A DNA stretch of 64,000 nucleotides from Lachnospiraceae bacterium. GTDB lineage: Bacteria > Bacillota > Clostridia > Lachnospirales > Lachnospiraceae. Position 1 is the stretch's first letter. Each line of letters starts with the position of its first letter. Shown here piece by piece: positions 49,773 to 58,198 of this stretch. A program made the position numbers and the translations under genes. Location: assembly GCA_017623215.1 (NCBI GenBank), contig JAGAPO010000004.1:1-64000 (forward strand). The letters run 5' to 3'. The notes below the pieces were generated by a model. The model saw only the letters and a list, made by a program, of their open reading frames with translations. It did not search any database and was not told the DNA's origin.

Positions 49773-51716
49773 ATGAAGTTAGGAAGACATGTCAAGAAGG
49801 CACTGATGGTATTGATGTCCGCAGTTCTTGCAACCGGTATGCTGGCATGTGGAAAAAGCGGCAGCGGCAGCGGCACAAGCGGAAGTAATTCCGGGGATGA
49901 AGAGGTTGTAAAGCTGGTGTACTCTTCGGAAATCAGTGAGTGGAACTACCTGGTTCCGTCGTCCGGCGGTACTTGGGCAAACTACATCGATACCCTGGTT
50001 GAGTACGATAACTACGGTTTGTGCCAGCCCTGTCTTGCAGAGTCCTGGACCAAGTCGGAGGACGGCTGCACCTGGACCTTTAAGATCAGAGAGGGTGTTG
50101 AATGGCAGAAGTACGACGGAAGCCTGTACGGTGAGACCTTAAAGGCAGAAGATTTCGTTACAACAATTAAGTACATCCTGGATCCTTCGAACGCGGCAAG
50201 AACCGCCGACCTGCTGTTCGTATTTGTTGGTGCAGAGGATTATTATGACGCAATGGCGAACGGCGAAGAAGCAGATTTCGAGACTGTTGGTGTTAAGGCA
50301 CTGGATGACTATACACTGGAGTTTACCTTAATTAATCCGATCTCTTATTTCCTGTCGATGCTTACTTACAACTGGGGCTATCCGACCTGCGCGAAGTATC
50401 TGGAGGAGATGGGCGAGGATTTTGGTCTTGACAACAAGTCCATCCTGTATAACGGCGCGTTCCTGTGTAAGGAATTCGAGTCGGAGTCCTACCGTATTGA
50501 TTATGCGAACGATCAGTACTGGGATAAGGAGAACATCTACATTGACAGAATTGAGCGTACCTACAACGCAGAGGAGAGCACGCTGGCAGCAGAGCTGTTC
50601 TTAAGAGGCGAGGTTACTTACGCGGATATCCCGACCAACCAGGTTGATGAGTGGATGGCGGATCCGGAGAAGGCGAAGTTAATTCGTCCTTCGAGAGGAT
50701 CGTCCTACAGCTACTTCTTCCTGTTCAACTTCTGGCCGAACTTCCCGGAGGAGTATGATCCGGATACCTGGACAATCGCGGTTAACAACATTAATTTCCG
50801 TAAGTCCTTCTATTATGCATTAGATAGAGAAGCGGCACTTACCGTATATGACTCTTATAATGCGGAGAACTTCATTCTGAGAACCATTACCCCTGACAAC
50901 TTCGTAGCGGCAGGCGGTAAGGATTATACACAGTTAGGTGACCTGGCTGCAATCACCAACACCGATCAGCACCAGGAGGATAAGGCACTTGAGTACAAGG
51001 CAAAGGCAATGGAAGAGCTGAAGGCAGAGGGCGTAACCTTCCCGATTAAGGTTTACATGCCTTACAATACCGGCAGCACCAATCAGACCAACCTTGCACA
51101 GGTTGTAGAGCAGCAGCTTGAGAGAACACTCGGCACGGATTACATTGATATCACGATTGAGGGATATCCGGATACCGATTTCCTGAATGTAACCAGACGT
51201 GCCGGCAACTACAGCTTCATGATGTCCTACTGGGGACCTGACTACGCTGACCCGTTAACCTACACCGATCCGTTTGCAATCGGCCAGAAGTACAACTACA
51301 TCTACATGGCTGACGGTATGGCAACACAGGTTGCGGAAGGCGAAGGCGGTAAGCTTGGTTTCGACGGCGGCTACTGGACCAACGCGGTATACGATGAGAT
51401 GGTAAATGCGGCAGCTGAAGAAGTTGTTGATATTGAGAAGAGATATACAGAACTTGCGAATGCGGAGGCATGGCTGATTGATCAGGCATTTGTAATTCCG
51501 TTCGGACGTCTTGGAGCAACCGGTTATGTTGCATCGAACTTAAGTCCGTTCGAGTCGCAGTACGCACCGTTTGGAGTATCGGATTCCAGATACAAGTATC
51601 AGCACTACTACGCAGAGCCGATGGATTCTGAGACCTACTTCGCAGAGCTTGAGAAGTGGGAAGCAGAGAGAGCAAAGCGCATCGCTGAGGCTCAGGCAGA
51701 AGGCAGAGACTACTAA
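49773..51716 (+). CDS. Oligopeptide ABC transporter substrate-binding lipoprotein (OppA-like)
   Basis: A 647-residue extracellular lipoprotein of solute-binding family 5. The signal peptide ends in the lipobox LATGMLAC, followed by a Gly/Ser-rich linker (GSGSGTSGSNSG). Landmarks: LAESWTKSEDGCTWTFKIREGVEW (~85) and ADFETVGVKALDDYTLEFTL (~165) and FRKSFYYALDREA (~340), typical of dipeptide/oligopeptide binding proteins. AGGAGG at 49760s is best spaced for ATG 49773 rather than 49767. It heads a complete five-gene operon (SBP, two permeases, two ATPases). Confidence 0.93.
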   Translation: MKLGRHVKKALMVLMSAVLATGMLACGKSGSGSGTSGSNSGDEEVVKLVYSSEISEWNYLVPSSGGTWANYIDTLVEYDNYGLCQPCLAESWTKSEDGCTWTFKIREGVEWQKYDGSLYGETLKAEDFVTTIKYILDPSNAARTADLLFVFVGAEDYYDAMANGEEADFETVGVKALDDYTLEFTLINPISYFLSMLTYNWGYPTCAKYLEEMGEDFGLDNKSILYNGAFLCKEFESESYRIDYANDQYWDKENIYIDRIERTYNAEESTLAAELFLRGEVTYADIPTNQVDEWMADPEKAKLIRPSRGSSYSYFFLFNFWPNFPEEYDPDTWTIAVNNINFRKSFYYALDREAALTVYDSYNAENFILRTITPDNFVAAGGKDYTQLGDLAAITNTDQHQEDKALEYKAKAMEELKAEGVTFPIKVYMPYNTGSTNQTNLAQVVEQQLERTLGTDYIDITIEGYPDTDFLNVTRRAGNYSFMMSYWGPDYADPLTYTDPFAIGQKYNYIYMADGMATQVAEGEGGKLGFDGGYWTNAVYDEMVNAAAEEVVDIEKRYTELANAEAWLIDQAFVIPFGRLGATGYVASNLSPFESQYAPFGVSDSRYKYQHYYAEPMDSETYFAELEKWEAERAKRIAEAQAEGRDY

Positions 51717-51751
51717 TTCTTTCGCCGGAGTGCGGTAAAAGGAAGAAAAGA

Positions 51752-51785
51752 GAAGACTGCGGGAGGGGGAGACCCCGCAGTCTTC
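51752..51785 (+). other. Intercistronic hairpin between SBP and permease genes
   Basis: GAAGACTGCGGG (51752-51763) pairs with CCCGCAGTCTTC (51774-51785) around a G-rich loop, with no T tract. Such hairpins after binding-protein genes stabilise the upstream mRNA or reduce read-through, giving excess binding protein over permease. Confidence 0.7.
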
Positions 51786-51816
51786 CCGCCAAAAGACGTA
51801 ATGCGAGGTAGAAGCT

Positions 51817-52767
51817 ATGGATATGGTGAAATATTGTTTGGGAAGACTGGGAAGAGCACTGATTACAATGGCGATAGTGTTATCTATCGTTTTTTTGTTA
51901 ATGAGGCTTTTACCGGTTGAAGGTTACTTCGGAGACCGGTCCGACGCGATGAATCCGAAGGTTAAGGAACAGGTGCTCAAAAGCCTTGGATTATTGGATC
52001 CCTGGTATGTGCAGCTGAAGAATTTCTGGGTTGATTTATTTCATGGTGATTTGGGACGTTCCATTGTATATCGTAAGAATGTTCCGGTCATGGATATTAT
52101 ATTACCGAAGGCGAAGTATTCGTTCCAGTTCGGTATGGCGGCTCTGGTTCTTGAGAAAGTCATTGGTCTGCCTCTTGGTGTACTGATGGCCAGATATAAG
52201 GGCAAGGCGCTTGATAAGTTCGGCAACCTGTACATATTAATTATTAACGCGGTTCCGGCGGCAGTGTATTATCTGCTGATTCAGCTGGGCGGCTCCAGTC
52301 TGTTCGGAGTATCCATGCTGTATAAGCCGACCGACCCGACGAGCTGGATTCTTCCGACGATTTCCTTGTCGCTCGGCGGTATCGCTTCCACAGCGATGTG
52401 GATGAGACGTTACATGGTTGACCAGATGAACATGGATTATATTAAGCTGGCAAGAGCAAAGGGTATGACGAGCAGCCAGGTGTCGTTCCGCCACGTGCTG
52501 CGCAACGCGTTCATCCCGATGGCACAGTCCCTTCCGGCATCCATCTTATTTACAATTTCCGGTTCCCTTTATGTGGAATCCCTGTACTCCATCCCTGGAA
52601 TGGGCGGTCTGTTAGTAACGGCTATTCAGAGACAGGATAATACCCTGGTACAGGCGATGGTGCTGATTTATTCCGCAATCAGCGTATGCGGCCTGCTTCT
52701 CGGTGATATTGCAATGATGATCTGCGACCCGAGAATTAAGCTTACGAAGAAGGGAGGAAGCAGATAA
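51817..52767 (+). CDS. Oligopeptide ABC transporter permease (OppB-like)
   Basis: A 316-residue inner membrane permease with about six membrane helices. The N-terminal LGRALITMAIVLSIVFLLMRLLP is typical of OppB/DppB, and the EAA motif with IKLARAKGMTSSQVSFRHVLRNAFIP (~210) contacts the ATPase subunits. Its last A is shared with the next gene's ATG region (1-bp overlap), so translation is coupled. Confidence 0.94.
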   Translation: MDMVKYCLGRLGRALITMAIVLSIVFLLMRLLPVEGYFGDRSDAMNPKVKEQVLKSLGLLDPWYVQLKNFWVDLFHGDLGRSIVYRKNVPVMDIILPKAKYSFQFGMAALVLEKVIGLPLGVLMARYKGKALDKFGNLYILIINAVPAAVYYLLIQLGGSSLFGVSMLYKPTDPTSWILPTISLSLGGIASTAMWMRRYMVDQMNMDYIKLARAKGMTSSQVSFRHVLRNAFIPMAQSLPASILFTISGSLYVESLYSIPGMGGLLVTAIQRQDNTLVQAMVLIYSAISVCGLLLGDIAMMICDPRIKLTKKGGSR

Positions 52768-53786
52768 TGGGAATATTCAGTCAATTACATTTGAAAAACA
52801 GGGTTTACGAGAACATGGCGGCTGACCTGGAGACGTCCGCGACGGAAGAACAGGTTACTGACGATATGTTCAAGCTCGCAAACCATGATATAAAAGAAGC
52901 AGAGCAGACGGCTTTCTCCGGATATTCTTACTGGAAGAGTACTCTCAAAGTATTTTTGGGCAGCAAGGTGACCGTGTTTATTCTGATCTTTCTTGCAGCG
53001 CTTTTACTGTTCACCTTTATTCAGCCGCTGCTTCCCAATCAGAAGGATCCGATTGAGATTTTCGTGAATCCGGAGACGGGAATCCAGTATAAGAACGTTC
53101 AGCCGAACTCCGAGTTCTGGTTCGGAACGAATACAATCGGACAGGATCTCTGGAGCCGTATCTGGTCCGGTACGAGAACCTCTCTGTTCATTGGCCTTTG
53201 CAGCGGTGTTGCAACTGCGATTATCGGTATCGCGGCTGGCTGCGTATGGGGCTACGCAAGAAAATGGGATCGTCTCTTCACAGAGATTTATAACATATTT
53301 GATAATATTCCGTACACGGTGCTTCGAATGCTGATTACCTACATCATGCGTCCGAGCCTTGGAACGATGATCTTTGTAATGTGTCTGACCGGCTGGATCG
53401 GCATGGCCAAATACATACGTAACCTCATCCTGATCTACCGTGATCGTGAGTTCAATCTGGCATCCAGATGTCTGGGAAGCTCGAGCTTCAAGATTATTAC
53501 CAAGAATATTCTTCCTCAGCTGATATCCGTTATCATGCTGGAGACTGCGCTTGCGATTCCCGGAGCGATCGGCTCGGAAGTATTCTTAACCTACATCGGA
53601 CTGGGTCTTCCGGTATCGACTCCGTCCCTTGGCAACCTGATCGATGAAGGCCGTGCCGTTATGATGGTAGCATCGCAGCGGTATCAGCTGTTCTTCCCGG
53701 TTATCGTTGTATCCGCAATTACCATTTCCTTCTACGCCCTTGGTAATGCGTTCGCGGATGCGTCGGATCCGAGAAACCACAGATAG
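52767..53786 (+). CDS. Oligopeptide ABC transporter permease (OppC-like)
   Basis: A 339-residue second permease. An extended hydrophilic N-terminus (~1-65) precedes the membrane helices; FGTNTIGQDLWSRIWSGTRTSL (~115) and the EAA region ASRCLGSSSFKIITKNILPQL (~235) are OppC/DppC landmarks. It pairs with the OppB-like protein to form the translocation path. Confidence 0.94.
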   Translation: MGIFSQLHLKNRVYENMAADLETSATEEQVTDDMFKLANHDIKEAEQTAFSGYSYWKSTLKVFLGSKVTVFILIFLAALLLFTFIQPLLPNQKDPIEIFVNPETGIQYKNVQPNSEFWFGTNTIGQDLWSRIWSGTRTSLFIGLCSGVATAIIGIAAGCVWGYARKWDRLFTEIYNIFDNIPYTVLRMLITYIMRPSLGTMIFVMCLTGWIGMAKYIRNLILIYRDREFNLASRCLGSSSFKIITKNILPQLISVIMLETALAIPGAIGSEVFLTYIGLGLPVSTPSLGNLIDEGRAVMMVASQRYQLFFPVIVVSAITISFYALGNAFADASDPRNHR

Positions 53787-53798
53787 GAGGGAACGGCG

Positions 53799-54860
53799 AT
53801 GGCACAGTATAGAAGAAGCACAGAAAAGCCGATTTTGTCGGTAAGGGATCTGGTCGTAAAGTTCAAGCTCAGAGGCAAGACGCTGACCGCGATCCGCAAT
53901 ATTTCCCTGGATGTCTATAAGGGAGAGAGCCTTGCAATCGTAGGCGAGTCCGGTTCCGGTAAGTCCGTATTTACGAAGACCTTCATGGGACTTCTGGATA
54001 ATAACGGTTGGATTGATAATGGAGAGATTTTGTTCGGCGGGTATGATTTGGCGAAGTTCAAGAATGAGAAGGAGTGGACGAAAGTTCGCGGTAAGAGAAT
54101 CGCGATGGTGTTCCAGGATCCGATGACCTCGCTGAACCCGTTAAAGACCGTTGGCAAGCAGATTCAGGAAGCGATTCTGCTCCATAGCAATATATCAAAG
54201 GCCGGCGCGAAGCAGCAGGCGATCAAGCTGTTGACAGACGTTGGCATTGACGACGCGGAGAGACGGTATAAGCAGTATCCGCATGAGTTCTCCGGCGGTA
54301 TGAGACAGAGAGTTGTTATCGCGATTGCAATTGCGTGCAATCCGGAGATTCTGATCTGCGACGAGCCTACGACGGCGCTGGACGTTACGATTCAGGCGCA
54401 GATTCTGGATCTGATTAAGGCGCTTCAGAAGAAATTCGAGCTTACGGTTATCTACATTACCCATGACCTCGGTGTGGTTGCGGACGTTGCGAATCGTATC
54501 GCGGTTATGTATGCGGGTGATATCGTCGAGCTCGGCATGTGTGAGGAAGTGTTCTTTGATCCGAAGCATCCGTATACTTGGGCACTGCTTAGCTCCCTGC
54601 CCCAGCTTGGAATTAAGGGTGAGGACCTGTACACCATTAAGGGTACCCCGCCTAACCTGTACCAGACGATTAAGGGCGATGCGTTTGCACCGCGTAATCC
54701 GCAGGCTCTTGAGGTGGACTTTGTAGCAAGACCGCCGTATTTTGAGGTAACGCCGACCCATAAGGCAAAGACCTGGCTGCTCGACCCGAGAGCGCCGAAG
54801 GTGGAGCCTCCGGAATATATCAGACGTCTGAGAGAACAGGGGGTGACCTTCAATGGCTGA
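53799..54860 (+). CDS. Oligopeptide ABC transporter ATPase (OppD-like)
   Basis: A 353-residue ATP-binding subunit with Walker A GESGSGKS (~50), the Q-loop, FSGGMRQR signature (~165), Walker [13 protein letters not shown] (~187) and the OppD-type C-terminal end (~270-350, PFN...). It overlaps the next gene by eight bases. Confidence 0.95.
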   Translation: MAQYRRSTEKPILSVRDLVVKFKLRGKTLTAIRNISLDVYKGESLAIVGESGSGKSVFTKTFMGLLDNNGWIDNGEILFGGYDLAKFKNEKEWTKVRGKRIAMVFQDPMTSLNPLKTVGKQIQEAILLHSNISKAGAKQQAIKLLTDVGIDDAERRYKQYPHEFSGGMRQRVVIAIAIACNPEILICDEPTTALDVTIQAQILDLIKALQKKFELTVIYITHDLGVVADVANRIAVMYAGDIVELGMCEEVFFDPKHPYTWALLSSLPQLGIKGEDLYTIKGTPPNLYQTIKGDAFAPRNPQALEVDFVARPPYFEVTPTHKAKTWLLDPRAPKVEPPEYIRRLREQGVTFNG

Positions 54861-55812
54861 GCAGAAGAAGACGAAGGATGTACTTTTAAGTCTGCGTGAC
54901 GTGGAAGTATCATTTGGGTCCAGAAGAAAGAAGTTCGTGGCCGTGAACGGAGTTTCCTTTGATATCTACAAGGGAGAGACCTTCGGTCTGGTAGGGGAAT
55001 CCGGTTCCGGTAAGACAACGATTGGCCGTGCGGTGATTCGAATTAACCCGACTTCCCGCGGTGACATTATATTTGAAGGAAAGAAGATTAACGGCAAGAT
55101 CAGCAAGGAGCTCGACCATGAGGTAATCCAGAAGATTCAGATGATTTTCCAGGATCCGATGGCTTCCCTGAATGAAAGAGCGAAGGTTGACTATATTATA
55201 TCCGAAGGACTCTGCAATATCCGTAAGGATATCAGCGAGGAGGAGCGTTCGAAGCTGGTTGCGGAGGCGATGGCGAATGTAGGCCTGCTTCCGGAGTTCG
55301 CAAACCGCTTCCCGCACGAGTTCTCCGGCGGTCAGAGACAGCGTATCGGAATTGCCCGAAGCCTGATTATGAAGCCGAAGCTGATTATCGCGGATGAGCC
55401 GATCTCGGCACTTGACGTGTCGATTCGTGCGCAGGTGCTTAATCTTCTGTCCGACCTGCAGAAGAAATACGACCTGACCTACCTGTTCATTGCTCACGAC
55501 CTGTCCGTCATGCGTTTTATCTGCGATCGTATCGCGGTTATCCATAAGGGCAACATCGTGGAGATGGCGGAGACGGAGAAGCTGTTCGCGCATCCGCTCC
55601 ATCCGTATACACAGGCATTATTGTCTGCGATTCCGATGCCGAATCCGGTGCTGGCAAAGCAGAGAAAGCTGAAGGTCTACGATCCGAAATGCCACGATTA
55701 CTCGGTTGATAAGCCCGTATGGACGGAGATTGAGGCCGGACACTTTATTCTGGGCAATCAGAAGGAGCTTGTGGAGTATCGGAAAGAGCTGACAAAAGAG
55801 CCAATAAAATAG
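54853..55812 (+). CDS. Oligopeptide ABC transporter ATPase (OppF-like)
   Basis: A 319-residue second ATP-binding subunit with Walker [10 protein letters not shown] (~48), signature FSGGQRQR (~155) and Walker [13 protein letters not shown] (~177). The C-terminal segment [17 protein letters not shown] is characteristic of the OppF group. Together the five genes make a full importer for peptides or similar solutes. Confidence 0.95.
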   Translation: MAEQKKTKDVLLSLRDVEVSFGSRRKKFVAVNGVSFDIYKGETFGLVGESGSGKTTIGRAVIRINPTSRGDIIFEGKKINGKISKELDHEVIQKIQMIFQDPMASLNERAKVDYIISEGLCNIRKDISEEERSKLVAEAMANVGLLPEFANRFPHEFSGGQRQRIGIARSLIMKPKLIIADEPISALDVSIRAQVLNLLSDLQKKYDLTYLFIAHDLSVMRFICDRIAVIHKGNIVEMAETEKLFAHPLHPYTQALLSAIPMPNPVLAKQRKLKVYDPKCHDYSVDKPVWTEIEAGHFILGNQKELVEYRKELTKEPIK

Positions 55813-55936
55813 CGGATAAAAGAGCTGGGAATACCAGAAGGATACATGCCGGGAGTATAGATAATAGAACCGGAAGGAGCTTGAGGGGCCCTGCCGGGAT
55901 GAGGAAGACCATATCTGCATCTACCATAAACTGCAG

Positions 55937-55980
55937 AAAGAGCGTTGTTCTCTGAGAATGAGGAGCAGCGCTCTTTTTGT
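55937..55980 (+). terminator. Terminator of the opp operon
   Basis: AAAGAGCG (55937-55944) pairs with CGCTCTTT (55969-55976), with further internal pairing, and ends in TTTTTG. Confidence 0.85.
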
Positions 55981-56032
55981 ATCATAGGAAATTTCTCCGA
56001 AATTCTTTTAGCGTTACAGCAAAGTGGCGCGT

Positions 56033-56061
56033 TTGCGTTTGCAATGAAATATCGTTATAAT
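56033..56061 (+). promoter_or_regulatory. Promoter of the truncated alcohol dehydrogenase
   Basis: TTGCGT (56033-56038) and TATAAT (56056-56061) with 17-bp spacing. Confidence 0.6.
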
Positions 56062-56098
56062 CGTAGTATCAAATGAGGAATGGAGGAGAGTGCAAACG

Positions 56099-56263
56099 AT
56101 GGATAAGGGGAAGGGAACCCATGTGCGCGCGGCATTTATGAAAGCGCCCTGGACGGTAGAGGTGCGGGAGGTAGCGTTAAAACGCCCGGAGCCGGATGAG
56201 GTGGTGCTTCGGATCAAAGCGTGCGGAATCTGCGGCTCGGACCTGAACGGGGCACGGTTATGA
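56099..56263 (+). pseudogene. Truncated Zn-dependent alcohol dehydrogenase (N-terminus only)
   Basis: A 54-codon frame with GGAGGAG and an ATG at 56099 encodes the first part of a zinc-type alcohol dehydrogenase: an AAFMKAPWTVEVREVALKRP start and then KACGICGSDLNG, the catalytic-zinc Cys motif of the GroES-like domain. It then stops at TGA 56261-56263, and the next gene's stop lies 13 bases away on the other strand. The rest (zinc ligands, cofactor domain) is absent, so this is a deletion remnant with promoter and ribosome site still intact. Confidence 0.7.
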
Positions 56264-56275
56264 TGACGGATTCCA

Positions 56276-57199
56276 TTAATACCGTAACGTGATCCCGGAC
56301 TTTCCAACTGCCGTATCTCCATATCCGTGGCAGGCCAGAAGATATTGCGCGCCTTTGATTGCGAGGTCGCTCTTATTCTTGGGGCCTGCCACAATTCGTC
56401 TGATTGGAAGCTTGGTGCCGTCGCTCAGCTTCAGATTAATCTTAATGAACGGAATAATATTCCCGTCCTTTTCACGGAACGAGCAAAAATCCGGATTCCC
56501 GGCAGCTCCTTCTCTGCAGTAGAATACAAAGCGATACTCTTCTTCGCTCCGGAAGGTCTCGTGCTTGAAGAACGGAGCATATTCATAAAGATTCATAGCC
56601 ATTGCGGAGAGCGCAGGCTTGTGCGCCTCGGATTGAGCGGGATGGATACGAAGAGCGTCGTCCGGCCGGTAACCAAAAGTCTCGTGCTCCATAACTGGGA
56701 GCCAGGGAATCAGAACCTCTTCCTTGATAATCCGAATCTGTTCCTCCCTGGAATAGATCACGCGTCCCTCCGCGTAATACCGGAATTCTTCCCCATACAC
56801 ATTAATATGTCTGCGAAAATCCTCCGCGCACAATTCCATGCTGTACCCATGACCGTTAGAGAACTCGGACCAGAGTGTAAGCGAGTCCGGATGCGTCGAA
56901 AATGAGAGCAGATACATCTGGTGAAATCCCTCCCGAATCCCCCGAAAATGCGCAAGCAGCTGCGCAGCAAATGCTTCCGAGTGCCCGGGATCCGGAATCA
57001 GAGAATGGCAGGCATCCTTCACAACCTCTTCAATATAATCAATCTCCGAATAATCATTCAGAAAATTCGCGTGTGTTACCCAGAATTCATTAGTGGATAC
57101 AATATTCATCAGGGCTTTTGCGGTTGTATAATGATACAGGCTTTCTTCCGGTGCAAGCACCGATATCTGATTCAGCTTTGTGCTCTCTAACAGCTTCAT
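56276..57199 (-). CDS. DUF2971 family protein
   Basis: A 307-residue soluble protein. The start LYHYTTAKALMNIVSTNEFWVTHANFLNDYSE matches the DUF2971 pattern (LYHYT...W.....FNDP.E), and later LLSFSTHPDSLTLWSEFSNGHGYSMELC and FFKHETFRSEEEYRF are typical. The function is not established; members occur near phage-defence genes in some genomes, but here the gene stands alone. GGAG is about six bases before the ATG. Confidence 0.8.
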   Translation of the reverse strand: MKLLESTKLNQISVLAPEESLYHYTTAKALMNIVSTNEFWVTHANFLNDYSEIDYIEEVVKDACHSLIPDPGHSEAFAAQLLAHFRGIREGFHQMYLLSFSTHPDSLTLWSEFSNGHGYSMELCAEDFRRHINVYGEEFRYYAEGRVIYSREEQIRIIKEEVLIPWLPVMEHETFGYRPDDALRIHPAQSEAHKPALSAMAMNLYEYAPFFKHETFRSEEEYRFVFYCREGAAGNPDFCSFREKDGNIIPFIKINLKLSDGTKLPIRRIVAGPKNKSDLAIKGAQYLLACHGYGDTAVGKSGITLRY

Positions 57200-57330
57200 G
57201 AAGGGCTCCTTTCCCGCATGACATCATGCATCTATCTCTATGTTCTGTCTTAAGTGTAGCATAAAATATCCCGGTGTGCAACGGTGCGGCAGAATTGGGA
57301 AGCATATTATAAAATCTCCTAAAATTTGGT

Positions 57331-57392
57331 AAGGTACCTTGACATCCGGAAGGGCGGGAGATATAATGGAAAAGAATTATTAAGGTACCTTA
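57331..57392 (+). promoter_or_regulatory. MarR-operon promoter with two identical palindromic operators
   Basis: TTGACA (57339-57344) and TATAAT (57362-57367) have 17-bp spacing. The perfect palindrome AAGGTACCTT occurs at 57331-57340, overlapping the -35 box, and again at 57382-57391 just after the start, as TAAGGTACCTTA. The centres are 51 bp apart, about five helical turns. This is the classical arrangement of an autoregulated MarR repressor. Confidence 0.8.
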
Positions 57393-57472
57393 TAAAATGA
57401 TTATTAGATGGCTCGCCGCGTGGAGGTACGTTGTAAAACAGGAAGATAACAGGAAAGGAGGAGGTGTTCAGG

Positions 57473-58198
57473 ATGGAACACAAGGATGAGCATTGCCGGA
57501 AGCCGGAGATCGGACCTCCGAGGCCGAATCCGCCCCTTCAGGTGATGATGGAGCGCTGCGGACATTTTCTATATCACCGGAGAGGAGGCAAATTGGGGCA
57601 GGGAAGGATCTTAAGGGTACTCGGACGATGGGAACGGGAGCATCCGGAGAATCCGGAAGGGCTCACACAGCAGGAGCTGCAGGATATACTCGGAATTCGG
57701 GCGGGTTCGTTAAGTGAGATCGTCGGGAAGATGGAAAGCACCGGCTTGATTCAGAAGCAGCGGAGTGACCAAGACAGGAGGAAGATTTGTCTGTCCCTGA
57801 CGGAGGAAGGAAGAAAGGCCCTGCACGAGGCATTCGAGGAAAATCGAAGGCAGGAGGCGATTCTGTTCGTGGATCTGACGCCGGAGGAACAGAAGGAGCT
57901 GGGGCGGCTGCTCGACAAGCTGCTGCACAGCTGGGAGAAGCGGTTTGATCCGGCGCTGTCAGCCGGACACCACAGGCAGTGCGGAATGACAACGGAAACC
58001 GGAGCGTGGCCGGACGAAAAACGGAAGCCGGAAGAAGAGACGGGGCCGGAAGAAGAGACGGGGCCGGAAGAAGAGACGAGACCGGAAGAAGAGACGAAGC
58101 CGGAAGGAGAGACGGGGCCGGAAGAAGAGACGAAGCCGGAAGAAGAGTCAGCACCGGATAAAAAGAATAGAAAAGAATCAAGAAGGAGGCAGGGATAG
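57473..58198 (+). CDS. MarR family transcriptional regulator with repeat tail
   Basis: A 241-residue regulator from ATG 57473, preceded by AAAGGAGGAGG. The winged helix is at ~25-140 (LTQQELQDILGIRAGSLSEIVGKMESTGLIQKQRS, then RRKICLSLTEEGRKA). The C-terminal ~60 residues are tandem PEEETG-type repeats, an unusual acidic tail. Its stop overlaps the exporter start by one base, so it is translationally coupled. It most likely represses the exporter genes and itself at the operator palindromes, and is released by a drug or metabolite. Confidence 0.9.
   Translation: MEHKDEHCRKPEIGPPRPNPPLQVMMERCGHFLYHRRGGKLGQGRILRVLGRWEREHPENPEGLTQQELQDILGIRAGSLSEIVGKMESTGLIQKQRSDQDRRKICLSLTEEGRKALHEAFEENRRQEAILFVDLTPEEQKELGRLLDKLLHSWEKRFDPALSAGHHRQCGMTTETGAWPDEKRKPEEETGPEEETGPEEETRPEEETKPEGETGPEEETKPEEESAPDKKNRKESRRRQG
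58032..58150 (+). repeat. In-frame tandem repeats in the MarR gene tail
   Basis: About seven units of the form CCGGAAGAAGAGACG(GGG) of 15-18 bases encode PEEETG/PEEETK/PEEETR. They extend the acidic tail, and copy-number changes keep the frame. Confidence 0.85.
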
